From positions 186,001-250,000 of the forward strand of contig OZ251218.1 of the NCBI GenBank assembly GCA_965240365.1: a DNA stretch of 64,000 nucleotides, in the 5' to 3' direction. This DNA is from G965240365 sp965240365 (GTDB taxonomy: Bacteria > Pseudomonadota > Gammaproteobacteria > Eutrophobiales > Eutrophobiaceae). This document shows, piece after piece, positions 1 through 10,871 of this stretch. The notes below the pieces were generated by a model. It did no database searches and had not been told where the DNA came from. It saw nothing but the letters and a program-made list of their open reading frames with translations. How positions within the stretch are numbered: position 1 is the stretch's first letter; every line of letters begins with the position of its first letter. The position numbers and the translations under genes are program-made.

Positions 1-31
1 TAATGGTCTCTATCTTGTTTGTTTTTGTCAT
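1..31 (-). CDS. 5' end of an unidentified gene, cut by the window edge
   Basis: On the minus strand an ATG at 31-29 opens a frame that runs off the window (MTKTNKIETI). It is preceded by an AAAGGAA ribosome-binding site at a suitable distance. Only ten residues are visible, so no function can be given. The start lies downstream of the ettA stop, on the same strand. Confidence 0.4.
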   Translation of the reverse strand, partial: MTKTNKIETI

Positions 32-91
32 TATTTATTCCTTTATAACTTTAAATACTTGCCATCATTCTAAAGGCGCCCCGCGCTGCAT

Positions 92-1759
92 TCAGCCGGC
101 GCCAAGCCGCTTGTACTTCATGCGTCCGGCCTGGGCGTCATTCCCCCTGCGGCTTAAAAAGTCCTGGTGATATTCACTAAAACCGGCCTCCATGAAGACC
201 GTTTCGCCGTCGTCTTCAAAGGCCAGGATATGCGTGGCGATCCGATCCAGAAACCAGCGGTCGTGCGAGATTACCATGACACAGCCGGGGAAGGCGAGCA
301 ACGCTTCTTCCAGCGCGCGCAGGGTTTCCACATCAAGATCATTGGACGGCTCATCCAGCAACAGCACATTCGCGCCCTGCTTTAAGGTATTGGCCAGGTG
401 CAGCCGGCCGCGTTCTCCGCCGGACAACTCGCCGACCCGTTTTTGCTGATCGGCGCCCTTGAAGTTAAAGCGGCCGAGATAGGCCCGCGCGTTGATTTCA
501 TAATGACCGACAATGATGTTGTCAAGCCCGTTTGAGACGGCCTCCCAGACGGTTTTTTGATCATCCAGGGTGGCGCGGCTCTGTTCAACATAGGCGGTTT
601 TTACGGTTTCGCCGATGTGGATGGCGCCGCTGTCCGGCCTGACACGGCCGCTTATCAGGCGAAACAGGGTGGATTTACCCGCGCCATTGGCGCCGATAAT
701 GCCAATGATAGCGCCTTTGGGGATATTAAAGCTGAGACTTTGGTAGAGGACGCGCTCGCCAAGCTGTTTGCTGACCGCATTAAACTCAAGCACGCGCTCC
801 CCCAGCCGCGGCCCGGGCGGGATATAGATTTCATTGGTCTCACCGCGTCTTTGAAATTCCCGCGAGTGCATTTCCTCAAAGCGGGCGAGGCGCGCCTTGT
901 TTTTGGCATGGCGGCCGCGGGGCGCGGTCTTGACCCATGCCAGTTCCTGCTTGATCGCCTTTTGCCGGGCGGTTTCGGCCCGCTCCTCCTGTTTTAGCCG
1001 GGCCGCCTTGTTTGCCAGCCATTGTGAATAATTGCCCTCAAACGGGATGCCCTCGCCCCGGTCCAGCTCCAGGATCCAGCCGGCCACGTTATCAAGGAAA
1101 TAGCGGTCGTGGGTGACGGCCACGACCGTCCCCTTAAAATCCGCCAGGAAGCGCTCCAACCAATACACCGATTCAGCGTCGAGATGGTTGGTCGGCTCGT
1201 CCAGTAACAGCATATCGGGCCGTGACAATAAAAGGCGGCACAGCGCCACGCGGCGTTTTTCACCACCCGAGAGGGTCGCCACGGCGCTTTGCCAGGACGG
1301 CAGGCGCAATGCCCCGGCCGCGCGTTCCAGCGTATGCTCAAGGTTTTCCGCGTCCCAGGCCCGCACGATGCGCTCCAGTTGTTCCTGTTTTTTCGCCAGC
1401 GCGGCAAAATCGGCCCCCGCTTCGGCATAGGCGGCATAGACCTCGTTTAAGCCGGCCAGCGCGGCGAGCGGCTCGGCCAGGCCCTGCTCCACGTTACCGC
1501 GCACATCTTTGGCCGGATCCAGTTGCGGTTCCTGGGGCAGGTAACCGACCTTGATACCGGGCATAGGGCGGGCTTCGCCGATGATTTCCTTATCAATACC
1601 GGCCATGATCCTTAACAATGTCGATTTGCCGGCGCCGTTCAGGCCCAGCACGCCGATCTTGGCGCCGGGGAAGAAGGACAGGTTAATATCCTTGAGGATG
1701 TGACGTTTGGGCGGGACGATCTTGCCCACGCCATTCATACTGTAAACATATTGGGCCAT
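92..1759 (-). CDS. ettA: ABC-F protein EttA, energy-dependent translational throttle
   Basis: The 555-residue protein carries two ABC ATPase domains and no membrane segments, as in the ABC-F family. Each has a Walker A (GLNGAGKST near residue 40, GANGAGKST near 360), a signature (LSGGEKRR, LSGGERGR) and a Walker B ending LLLDEPTNHLD or LLLDEPSNDLD. Length and start (MAQYVYSMNGVGKIVPP) match EttA. Family knowledge: EttA binds the ribosomal E site and couples the ADP/ATP ratio to the first steps of elongation. The gene stands alone, about 240 bp from mtaD on the same strand. Confidence 0.95.
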   Translation of the reverse strand: MAQYVYSMNGVGKIVPPKRHILKDINLSFFPGAKIGVLGLNGAGKSTLLRIMAGIDKEIIGEARPMPGIKVGYLPQEPQLDPAKDVRGNVEQGLAEPLAALAGLNEVYAAYAEAGADFAALAKKQEQLERIVRAWDAENLEHTLERAAGALRLPSWQSAVATLSGGEKRRVALCRLLLSRPDMLLLDEPTNHLDAESVYWLERFLADFKGTVVAVTHDRYFLDNVAGWILELDRGEGIPFEGNYSQWLANKAARLKQEERAETARQKAIKQELAWVKTAPRGRHAKNKARLARFEEMHSREFQRRGETNEIYIPPGPRLGERVLEFNAVSKQLGERVLYQSLSFNIPKGAIIGIIGANGAGKSTLFRLISGRVRPDSGAIHIGETVKTAYVEQSRATLDDQKTVWEAVSNGLDNIIVGHYEINARAYLGRFNFKGADQQKRVGELSGGERGRLHLANTLKQGANVLLLDEPSNDLDVETLRALEEALLAFPGCVMVISHDRWFLDRIATHILAFEDDGETVFMEAGFSEYHQDFLSRRGNDAQAGRMKYKRLGAG

Positions 1760-1878
1760 AGCCGGGATGATTGTCGTGTTGATTCAGTCAAAATGTAAGA
1801 GTGCGGCGCTTGCCGGGCCGCCATTCTAATTGAAAAGCGCCGCATTGGAAGCCTCTGGCCGGGCCGTTGTTCATTTTT

Positions 1879-2046
1879 GGAAACTCTGATTCAATCAGAG
1901 TTTCCTGCGGCACAGGGATGTGCTGCCAAAATCATTGACGCAAGTCATTGATTTTGAAGCCCCGCCTGCTGCAGGCAGGAAGTTGAAAATCGCATTTTCA
2001 CCTTGCGTGCTCTGATAAGTCCTGGATGGACTTATTCAGAGCTTCC
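1879..2046. mobile_element. Family A miniature inverted-repeat element, copy A1
   Basis: A 168-bp non-coding element beginning GGAAACTCTGATTCAATCAG and ending (reverse complement) GGAAGCTCTGAATAAGTCCA. It is flanked by TTTT(T) on both sides, consistent with a 4-bp A/T target duplication. Inside are small palindromes, including CCTGCTGCAGG and a GAAAATCGCATTTTC stem. The same family recurs at 13889, 52295 and 61513. This copy overlaps the 3' end of mtaD and supplies its last codons and stop. The remaining gap (1760-1878) shows nothing recognisable. Confidence 0.75.
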
Positions 2047-3353
2047 TTTTTAATCTTTTGCCCCCATGCTCTGGCCTTTTCCAGCAACGCGGGATACTCC
2101 AGGGTGGTGAGTTCCCGCTCCTGCAAGACCCGTTTGCCGGCGATCCAGACATCCGTGACCTGCTGCCGGCCGGCGGCATAGATAATCTGTTCCAGCGGTT
2201 CATAGAGCGGGACGGTTTCAAGCCGGTCGAGGTCAAGCGCGGCAATATCGGCCTGCTTGCCCGGTTGCAGGGAGCCGATCGCCGCGCCGAGCCCGAGCGC
2301 GCGCGCGCCATTCAGGGTGGCCATCCTGAGCGTGGCATGGGCGTCCAGGGCGGTGCTGTCATTCGCCACGGCCTTGCCCAGCAGCGCGGCGCTGCGCATT
2401 TCTCCGATCATATCCAGGTCGTTATTGCTGGCCGCGCCATCGGTGCCGATGCAGACATTCACGCCGGCCTTCTGCAATGCGGCCGCCGGGCAAAAACCGC
2501 TGGCCAGTTTCAGGTTGGATTCCGGGCAATGCGCCACGTTGACGCCCAGCCTGGCCAGTTCCTCAATCTCGTTTGATTCGAGCTGCGTCATGTGCACGGC
2601 CAGCACGCGCGGGCTTAACAGGCCCAGCTCGGACAAGCGGCGCAACGGCCGCCGGCCGTATTGCGTCATGCTCTGCTCGACCTCCCGGGCCGTTTCATGG
2701 ATGTGCATATGGATCGGGATATCCAGTTCTTCCGCGAGTATGCCGATCCGCCGCAACGCCGCGTCCGCAACGGTATAGGGCGCGTGCGGGGCAAAGGCCG
2801 TGCTGATCAGCGGATTCAGGCGGTAAGTGTCATGCACCTCGACGCCCTTGTGCAGGTATTCATCGGTATCCGTCGCCCAGGCCGTGGCGAAGTCGATACA
2901 AATCAGGCCGACCACGGCCCGCATACCGGCCCCGGCCGCGACCGCCGCGGTCTGCTCGGGGAAAAAATACATATCGTTAAAGCAGGTGACGCCGCCACGG
3001 ATCATCTCGGCCACGGCCAGCCCGCTGCCGTCGCGGACAAAATCGGCGCTGACCCAGCGGGCCTCGGCGGGCCAGATATGATCCTGCAGCCACTGCATTA
3101 ACGGCAAGTCATTGGCCAAACCCCGCAGCAGATTCATGGCCGCGTGAGTGTGCGCGTTGATCAGACCGGGAATCAGGGCATGCTGTCCAAGCGCGATCTC
3201 GGTCCGGGCCGAGTATTCGGCCCGCGCGGCCGCGGTCGGCAACAGTGCCTCGATGCGGTCCTCCCGGATCGCAATGGAATGATCCTCATAGACGGCATTT
3301 TCCGGTTCCACCGGTATAATCCATTTGGCATGAATAAGGGTATCGACCTGCAT
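1998..3353 (-). CDS. mtaD: 5-methylthioadenosine/S-adenosylhomocysteine deaminase (TRZ/ATZ family)
   Basis: A 451-residue metal-dependent amidohydrolase. Visible motifs are the HTHAAMN metal site (about residue 68), HMHIHETAREVE in the middle, and GTDGAASNNDLDM carrying the catalytic Asp. Family role: deaminates 5'-methylthioadenosine and/or S-adenosylhomocysteine to the inosine forms. The divergent neighbour is mtnA, the next enzyme class of methionine salvage, which supports the call over other TRZ/ATZ hydrolases. The last 15 or so residues (EALNKSIQDLSEHAR) are encoded by repeat copy A1, so the native C-terminus was replaced by element sequence. Confidence 0.85.
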   Translation of the reverse strand: MQVDTLIHAKWIIPVEPENAVYEDHSIAIREDRIEALLPTAAARAEYSARTEIALGQHALIPGLINAHTHAAMNLLRGLANDLPLMQWLQDHIWPAEARWVSADFVRDGSGLAVAEMIRGGVTCFNDMYFFPEQTAAVAAGAGMRAVVGLICIDFATAWATDTDEYLHKGVEVHDTYRLNPLISTAFAPHAPYTVADAALRRIGILAEELDIPIHMHIHETAREVEQSMTQYGRRPLRRLSELGLLSPRVLAVHMTQLESNEIEELARLGVNVAHCPESNLKLASGFCPAAALQKAGVNVCIGTDGAASNNDLDMIGEMRSAALLGKAVANDSTALDAHATLRMATLNGARALGLGAAIGSLQPGKQADIAALDLDRLETVPLYEPLEQIIYAAGRQQVTDVWIAGKRVLQERELTTLEYPALLEKARAWGQKIKKEALNKSIQDLSEHAR

Positions 3354-3417
3354 GATGAAATGTTATCCGCAATTTTTATGACCATAATAAGTGAATTGAA
3401 GGAATAAACCACTGAAC

Positions 3418-4482
<1,065 letters not shown>

Positions 4483-4632
4483 GTGTCACTCGGGCCTGCC
4501 TGAACCCCGGCCTGAAAACAGCGGCCCGGCGCCCGCGAAAGGCGTAAAAAAGGGTGCGGCGGCCGGGCCGTTTGTGTTATTATTCCGACCTTCATAAATA
4601 CCGGAAACAAGGCCGTTCCTCCACCCACCCTT

Positions 4633-7194
4633 ATGTCTGAATCTGAATTCGCGCGTTCACTTTCCCGCGTCAATATCGAAGACGAAATGCGGCAGTCTTA
4701 TATGGACTATGCCATGAGCGTTATCGTCGGCCGCGCCCTGCCGGATGTGCGCGATGGGCTGAAGCCAGTGCATCGGCGCGTGCTGTTTGCGATGCGGGAG
4801 ATGGGCAATGATTATAATAAGCCCTATAAAAAATCGGCGCGGGTCGTGGGCGATGTGATCGGCAAGTATCACCCGCACGGCGACAGCGCGGTTTACGATA
4901 CGATCGTGCGCATGGCGCAGTCCTTCTCGCTGCGCTACGTGCTGGTGGACGGGCAGGGCAACTTTGGCTCGGTGGACGGGGACCCGCCCGCGGCCATGCG
5001 CTATACCGAGGTGCGCATGGCGCGGATCGCGCATGAGGTGTTGGCCGACCTAGACAAGGAGACGGTCGATTTCAGTCCGAATTACGACGGTTCCGAGCAT
5101 GAGCCGGTGGTCCTCCCCACCCGCATCCCGAACCTGCTGGTCAATGGTTCCAGTGGCATCGCCGTGGGCATGGCCACCAACATACCGCCGCATAATCTGG
5201 CCGAGGTGGTGGCCGCCTGTCTGGCATTGATCGACCGGCCCGCCATGAGCATTGCCGAGTTGATGCGGCATATCCCCGGCCCGGATTTTCCGACCGCGGC
5301 CATCATCAACGGCTCGGCCGGCATCAGGGAAGCCTATGAGACCGGCCGCGGCCGCATCTATGTGCGCGCGCTGTGCGAAGTCGAGGAGCATGAGGCCGGC
5401 AACCGGATCGTCATCACCGAACTGCCCTATCAGGTCAACAAGGCGCGCCTGCAGGAAAAGATTGCCGAACTGGTCAAAGACAAGAAACTGACCGGCATCA
5501 GGGGCCTGCGCGATGAGTCCGACAAGGACGGCATGCGCGTGGTGATCGAACTGAAACGCGGTGAAGTGGCCGAGGTGATCCTGAATAACCTGTATAAATT
5601 CACCCAGATGCAAACGGTGTTCGGCATCAATATCGTGGCCCTGGCCGACAACCGGCCGCGCCTGTTGAACCTCAAAGAACTGCTGGAGGCGTTCATCAGT
5701 CATCGCCGCGAGGTGGTCACGCGGCGCGCCATATTTGAATTACGCAAGGCCCGCAACCGGGCCCATATCCTGGAAGGCCAGGCCGTCGCGCTGGCAAATA
5801 TCGACCCCGTGATCGCGCTGATAAAGGCGGCCCCGACCCCGGCCGAGGCCAGGGCGGCGCTCGTGGCCGAAACCTGGCAATCGGCTGCCGTCCGGGAAAT
5901 GCTGGAACGCGCCGGCGCGGACGCCTCCCGCCCGGATGATCTGGCACAGGAATATGGCCTGAGCGGGGCCGGCTATCGCCTGTCGGAGGCCCAGGCGCAG
6001 GCCATCCTTGAATTGCGCCTGCAAAAGCTGACCGGCCTGGAAAAAGACAAGATATTAAAAGAATATGGCGAATTGCTTGATGCCATCGCCGCTTTGCTGG
6101 ATATTCTCTCGCGCCCCGAGCGGTTGTTGCAGGTGATTCGCGAGGAACTTCAGGAAATTCTGGCGCGTTACGGCGATCAGCGCAGGACCCGGATCGTGCC
6201 CGCGCAAGAAGACCTGAGCATGGAAGATTTGATCACGGAGGAAGATGTCGTGGTCACCTTATCGCGCGCGGGTTATGCCAAATCCCAGCCGATCGACACC
6301 TATCGCTCACAGCGGCGCGGCGGCCGCGGCAAGAGCGCGACCTCGGTCAGGGATGAAGACTTCATCGACAAACTGTTTATCGCCAGCACCCATGACACGA
6401 TCCTGTGTTTTTCAAGCCACGGCAAACTCTACTGGCTGAAGGTCTATGAACTGCCCCAGGCGGGCCGCGCGGCGCGTGGCAAGCCCATCATCAACCTGTT
6501 GCCGCTGGCGACCGGCGAGCAGATCGACGCCATCCTGCCGATCCGCGAATTCTCCGCGGACAAATTCGTGTTCATGGCCACCGCCGACGGCACGGTCAAG
6601 AAGACCGCGCTGTCACAATTCTCGCGGCCGCGGCCCAGCGGCATCCGCGCCATTGAACTGGCCGATGGCAATCAACTCATCGGGGTCGAACTGACCGACG
6701 GCGCGCGCGATGTCATGTTGTTCAGCGACGCCGGCCGGGTCGTGCGCTTCCCGGAAGCGCAGGTGCGCGCCCTGGGCCGAACCGCCAGGGGCGTGCGCGG
6801 CATGCGCCTCGGCCGGGGGGAGCGGGTGATCTCGCTGATCATTGTCGGCGACCGGGCCGCGAGCATACTGACCGCCACCCGCAACGGTTACGGCAAACGC
6901 ACCGCGCTGGCGGACTATCCGCGGAAATCCCGCGGCGGGGCCGGGGTGATCTCCATCCAGGTGTCGGCCAGGAACGGCGCCGTGGTGGGCGCGGTGATGG
7001 TCGAAGACGAGGACGAGATCATCCTGATCAGCGATCAGGGCACGCTGATCCGCACCCCGGTCAGGGATATTTCGCTCTACGGGCGCAATACCCAGGGCGT
7101 GCGCCTGCTCAGTCTGGCTGAAGCGGAGCAGCTTGCGAGTCTGGAAAGGGCCGGTCTGGAACAGATTGTTGAAACCGCGACCGGGTCGGAGTAA
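4633..7194 (+). CDS. gyrA: DNA gyrase subunit A
   Basis: The 853-residue protein begins with the conserved breakage-reunion domain (SYMDYAMSVIVGRALPDVRD). The catalytic Tyr lies in AAMRYTEVRM. The quinolone region reads HPHGDSAVYDT with Ser 85 and Asp 89, the residues found in susceptible enzymes. The C-terminal beta-pinwheel includes a GyrA box (QRRGGRGKS near 560), which separates it from ParC. It cuts and rejoins DNA in the GyrA2B2 complex to introduce negative supercoils. About 150 bp precede the gene. No frameshift is seen. Confidence 0.97.
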   Translation: MSESEFARSLSRVNIEDEMRQSYMDYAMSVIVGRALPDVRDGLKPVHRRVLFAMREMGNDYNKPYKKSARVVGDVIGKYHPHGDSAVYDTIVRMAQSFSLRYVLVDGQGNFGSVDGDPPAAMRYTEVRMARIAHEVLADLDKETVDFSPNYDGSEHEPVVLPTRIPNLLVNGSSGIAVGMATNIPPHNLAEVVAACLALIDRPAMSIAELMRHIPGPDFPTAAIINGSAGIREAYETGRGRIYVRALCEVEEHEAGNRIVITELPYQVNKARLQEKIAELVKDKKLTGIRGLRDESDKDGMRVVIELKRGEVAEVILNNLYKFTQMQTVFGINIVALADNRPRLLNLKELLEAFISHRREVVTRRAIFELRKARNRAHILEGQAVALANIDPVIALIKAAPTPAEARAALVAETWQSAAVREMLERAGADASRPDDLAQEYGLSGAGYRLSEAQAQAILELRLQKLTGLEKDKILKEYGELLDAIAALLDILSRPERLLQVIREELQEILARYGDQRRTRIVPAQEDLSMEDLITEEDVVVTLSRAGYAKSQPIDTYRSQRRGGRGKSATSVRDEDFIDKLFIASTHDTILCFSSHGKLYWLKVYELPQAGRAARGKPIINLLPLATGEQIDAILPIREFSADKFVFMATADGTVKKTALSQFSRPRPSGIRAIELADGNQLIGVELTDGARDVMLFSDAGRVVRFPEAQVRALGRTARGVRGMRLGRGERVISLIIVGDRAASILTATRNGYGKRTALADYPRKSRGGAGVISIQVSARNGAVVGAVMVEDEDEIILISDQGTLIRTPVRDISLYGRNTQGVRLLSLAEAEQLASLERAGLEQIVETATGSE

Positions 7195-7255
7195 GGGCCG
7201 CCATGCGTCTTTTGCGTGATTTTCCGCCGGCGTCCGGGGCTTGATCAGCGCGCCA

Positions 7256-8335
7256 ATGTCTCCCCCAATAATCAATTTTTCCGCCGGCCCGGCCATGTTG
7301 CCGGAAGAGGTCATGTTGCAGGCCCGGGCCGAGCTTATCGACTGGCGCGGAAGCGGCAAGTCGGTCATGGAGATCAGCCATCGCAGCCCGGAATTTCAAG
7401 CCATCGCCGAACACGCCGAGACCACATTGCGCGAACTGCTGGCTATCCCGGCCGACTATCATGTGCTGTTTCTGGCCGGCGGCGCGACCCACCAGTTCTC
7501 GGTCCTGCCCATGAACCTGCTGGCCGGCAAAACCGGGGCGGACTATCTCCATACCGGGCATTGGTCCGGCAAGGCCCTGCAGGCGGCCGGGGCCTATGCA
7601 AAAATCAATATCGCCTGTTCCGGCGAGGCGTCCGCCTTCACGGCCATCCCCGCCATTGCAGAATGGCGCTTAAACCCGGACGCGGCCTACTGTTACTACT
7701 GCGATAACGAGACGATCAGCGGCCTCGAATTTAAATCCGTGCCGGATGTCGCCGGCGTGCTGGCCACGGACATGACCTCATCCATACTGTCAAAAGTGAT
7801 CGATGTCTCCCGCCTGGGCGTCATTATTGCCGGCGCGCAGAAGAATATCGGGCCGGCCGGGCTGACCATCGTCATCGTCAAGGCCGGGCTCCTGGCCGAA
7901 ACCCTGCCGGGCACGCCCGATCTTTTGAATTACCGCCGGCAGGCCGAGGCCAACAGCATGTTGAACACCCCGCCCACCTTTAACTGGTACATGGCCGGTC
8001 TGGTGTTCGACTGGGTCAAGGCCCAGGGCGGGGTCAGGGCGATGCAAACACTGGCCGAGCAGAAGGCCGGCCGGCTCTATCGCCTGATAGACGCCAGCAG
8101 CCTGTATGAAAACCCGATTGCCGAAGCCTGGCGCTCCAATATGAACGTGGTCTTTACCCTCGCGGACAAGGGTCTGGAACAGGTTTTCCTGAGCGAGGCC
8201 GAACAGGCCGGCCTGCACTGCCTCAAGGGCCACCGCCAGATCGGCGGGATGCGGGCCAGTATCTATAACGCCATGCCTGAATCCGGTGTTGCGCAACTGG
8301 CTGATTTTATGAAAGAGTTTGAGCGCGGTCATTAG
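7256..8335 (+). CDS. serC: Phosphoserine aminotransferase
   Basis: The class V aminotransferase begins MSPPIINFSAGPAMLPEEV. This ATG at 7256 fits the family better than the in-frame TTG at 7241, giving 359 residues. The PLP lysine lies in GAQKNIGPAGLT near residue 200. SerC makes 3-phosphoserine in serine synthesis and also serves pyridoxal phosphate synthesis. It follows gyrA by 61 bp and precedes pheA, the usual gammaproteobacterial order. Confidence 0.95.
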   Translation: MSPPIINFSAGPAMLPEEVMLQARAELIDWRGSGKSVMEISHRSPEFQAIAEHAETTLRELLAIPADYHVLFLAGGATHQFSVLPMNLLAGKTGADYLHTGHWSGKALQAAGAYAKINIACSGEASAFTAIPAIAEWRLNPDAAYCYYCDNETISGLEFKSVPDVAGVLATDMTSSILSKVIDVSRLGVIIAGAQKNIGPAGLTIVIVKAGLLAETLPGTPDLLNYRRQAEANSMLNTPPTFNWYMAGLVFDWVKAQGGVRAMQTLAEQKAGRLYRLIDASSLYENPIAEAWRSNMNVVFTLADKGLEQVFLSEAEQAGLHCLKGHRQIGGMRASIYNAMPESGVAQLADFMKEFERGH

Positions 8336-8643
8336 CGCCGGGCTAACAGGAACCGCATCCCGGCCGGCCCGCGGCAGGCCGGCCGGAATGACGATGGGCC
8401 GGGATGTGAAATGAGCGCCGGTTCTGTATGCAGTCAAGAATCTGTTATTCCAGAGAACGCTCGCCTAAATGAATAACGGATAGTGGAAATAACCCCCTCC
8501 GTCATTCCGGCCGGCCTGCTACAGGCAGACAAAAGCAGAAACAGGGACCCAAAATCAAGGTGTTTTTCAGCGCTTCCCAAGCTCCTCGCTCTGCCGTATC
8601 CTGTCGCCCTTCCAAAAATACACGATTGATTGACACGAGACCC
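8336..8643. other. Intergenic region with REP-like inverted repeats
   Basis: No gene is seen in these 308 bp. They hold GC-rich inverted repeats around CGGCCGGCCCGCGGCAGG and fragments resembling the dispersed 'gtcattccggc' repeats found elsewhere in the window. An inverted pair, ATCTGTTATTCC and GAATAACGGAT, occurs near 8450-8480. A promoter for pheA is likely here, but no clear -35/-10 pair could be chosen. Confidence 0.5.
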
Positions 8644-9738
8644 ATGGCCGCTGAAAAAACACTGGCACAACTGCGCGAAGATATTGACGCCCTTGACGGG
8701 CGACTGCTCGAACTGATCAGCGCCCGCGCGCGTCTGGCCCAGCAGGCGGCGGCGATCAAGCATTCGGCAGAGGGCGCGGCCGGTTTTTACCGGCCTGAAC
8801 GCGAGGCGCAGATCCTCGACAGGATTATCCAAAGCAACCGGGACAACGGCGGCCCGCTCCCGGCCGAGGAGATAGCGCGCCTGTTCCGCGAGATCATGTC
8901 GGCCTGCCTGGCCCTGGAACAGGCATTGGATATCGCCTATCTGGGGCCGGCCGGCACTTTTACGCAGACGGCCGCCCTGAAACATTTCGGCCATTCGGTC
9001 AAGACCTCGGCCTTTGGCGGCATCGAGCAGATCTTCCGCGAGGTCGAGGCCGGCACCTGCCACTACGGCGTGGTGCCGGTTGAGAATTCGATCGAGGGCG
9101 CGGTCAACCATACCCTGGACATGCTGCATCATTCGAGCCTGATGATCTGCGGGGAAGTGGAACTCAGAATCCATCACCATCTGCTCAGCCGCCATGAAGA
9201 GCCAGCGCCGATCCGGCGCATTTATTCCCATCAACAGTCATTGGCGCAGTGCCGGGGCTGGCTGGACAGCCATTTGCCCGCGGCCGAGCGCATCGCGGTG
9301 GCCAGCAACGCCGAGGCGGCACGCATCGCGGCCAGTGAGGACGGCGGGGCCGCCATCGCCGGTGAAACGGCGGGCGAGTTGCATCAGCTAAATCGGCTGG
9401 CCGGCAATATCGAAGACCAGCCGGATAATACGACCCGCTTTCTGGTGATCGGCAAGGCCATGTGCCCGCCGTCGGGCCGCGACAAGACATCGCTCATCTT
9501 TTCGACGGCCAACCGGCCGGGCGCCCTGCACCGGATGTTGAATTGCCTGGCCGAGAATCAGGTCAGCATGACGCGGATCGAGTCCAGACCCTCGCGCCGC
9601 GAGATGTGGGACTACGTGTTCTTTGTCGATATCGAGGGGCACGCCGAAGACGCCCCCGTGAAAAAGGCCCTGGACGGCCTTGCCGCGAGCGCCGCCATGC
9701 TCAAGTTACTGGGCTCCTATCCGCAGGCGGCGCTCTGA
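8644..9738 (+). CDS. pheA: Bifunctional chorismate mutase/prephenate dehydratase (P-protein)
   Basis: The start is set at the ATG at 8644 (MAAEKTLAQLREDIDALDGR), where the chorismate mutase domain begins; the longer upstream frame lacks homology. The 364 residues hold a chorismate mutase helix bundle (about 1-90), a prephenate dehydratase domain from IAYLGPAGTFTQTAA through the TTRFLVI motif, and a C-terminal ACT domain (NRPGALHRMLNCLAE) expected to bind phenylalanine. It converts chorismate to phenylpyruvate. Upstream of hisC, tyrA and aroA in an aromatic amino acid cluster. Confidence 0.96.
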   Translation: MAAEKTLAQLREDIDALDGRLLELISARARLAQQAAAIKHSAEGAAGFYRPEREAQILDRIIQSNRDNGGPLPAEEIARLFREIMSACLALEQALDIAYLGPAGTFTQTAALKHFGHSVKTSAFGGIEQIFREVEAGTCHYGVVPVENSIEGAVNHTLDMLHHSSLMICGEVELRIHHHLLSRHEEPAPIRRIYSHQQSLAQCRGWLDSHLPAAERIAVASNAEAARIAASEDGGAAIAGETAGELHQLNRLAGNIEDQPDNTTRFLVIGKAMCPPSGRDKTSLIFSTANRPGALHRMLNCLAENQVSMTRIESRPSRREMWDYVFFVDIEGHAEDAPVKKALDGLAASAAMLKLLGSYPQAAL

Positions 9739-9758
9739 GCCGCGCCGCCTTTATCCGC

Positions 9759-10871
9759 ATGTCCTGTGATCTGTTCAGTCTGGCCACGGAGGGCGTCGCC
9801 CGCCTGCGGCCTTATCATCCCGGCAAGCCGGCGGAAGAGCTGCGGCGCGAACTCGGCCTCGGCGAGATCATTAAACTGGCCTCGAACGAAAATCCGCTGG
9901 GGCCGCCCGAATCGGCGCTGGCGGCGATCACGGCCTGCCGGGATTTGGCGCGTTATCCCGACGGCAACGGTTTTACCCTGAAAAGGGCATTGGCCGAGAA
10001 ACACAATATCGACATAGACTGCATTACGCTCGGCAACGGCTCCAATGAAGTCCTGGAACTGGCCGCGCGCGCCTTTGTGACAAGCGGGCATCAGGTGATC
10101 TATTCACAACATGCGTTTGCGGTCTATCCGCTGGTCACCCAGGCCATCGGCGCCGAGCATGTGGTCGTCCCGGCCACCGCCTGGGGCCATGACCCGGCGG
10201 CGATGCGGGCGGCCGTTACTGAGCGGACCCGTTTGCTGTTTATCGCCAACCCCAATAACCCGACCGGCGCCTGGATAAACCGCGAGTGCCTGCACCATTT
10301 GCTGGAGAACCTGCCGGAGCATGTGATCGCGCTGGTGGACGAAGCCTATTTCGACTATGCCGAGGCGGAGGCAGAATACCCGGATTGCAGCCTGTGGCTG
10401 AATGATTTTAAAAACCTGATCGTGACCCGGACATTCTCCAAGGCTTACGGTCTGGCCGGCTTGAGAGTGGGCTATGCCCTGTCGCACCCGGATATTGCCA
10501 ACCTGCTGAATCGCCTGCGCCAGCCTTTCAACAGCAACAGCCTGGCCCTGGCCGCGGCCGCAGCCGCGCTGGAAGAACCGCAATATATCGAGCGCGGCAT
10601 CCGCCTGAATGAGGCCGGCATGGCGCAACTGACGGCGGCCCTGACCGGCCTCGGCCTGGAGTGTATCCCGTCCAGGGGCAATTTTATCTGCGTGGATTGC
10701 GGCCGGCCCGCGGCCGCAGTCTATGAGGCCCTGCTCCGGGCCGGCGTGATCGTGCGCCCGATAGCCAATTACGGCCTGCCGCGGCATCTGCGCGTGAGCA
10801 TCGGGCGCGAATTTGAAAACAGCCGTTTCATTGACGCGCTGGGCGGGATCCTGGCGCGGCCCTCATGTTGA
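9759..10871 (+). CDS. hisC: Histidinol-phosphate/aromatic aminotransferase
   Basis: A 370-residue class I/II aminotransferase starting at the ATG at 9759 (MSCDLFSLATEGVARLRPY), 20 bp after pheA. The substrate motif KLASNENPLGPP and the PLP lysine in TRTFSKAYGLAGLRVG are present. Its place between pheA and tyrA is that of HisC2, which in related bacteria transaminates aromatic 2-oxo acids besides histidinol phosphate. The stop overlaps the tyrA start by 7 bp, indicating translational coupling. The sequence alone does not settle the main substrate. Confidence 0.93.
   Translation: MSCDLFSLATEGVARLRPYHPGKPAEELRRELGLGEIIKLASNENPLGPPESALAAITACRDLARYPDGNGFTLKRALAEKHNIDIDCITLGNGSNEVLELAARAFVTSGHQVIYSQHAFAVYPLVTQAIGAEHVVVPATAWGHDPAAMRAAVTERTRLLFIANPNNPTGAWINRECLHHLLENLPEHVIALVDEAYFDYAEAEAEYPDCSLWLNDFKNLIVTRTFSKAYGLAGLRVGYALSHPDIANLLNRLRQPFNSNSLALAAAAAALEEPQYIERGIRLNEAGMAQLTAALTGLGLECIPSRGNFICVDCGRPAAAVYEALLRAGVIVRPIANYGLPRHLRVSIGREFENSRFIDALGGILARPSC

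Noticed and set aside
4880..4910. Possible quinolone-resistance change in GyrA
   Set aside because: Ser 85 and Asp 89 are the residues of susceptible enzymes.
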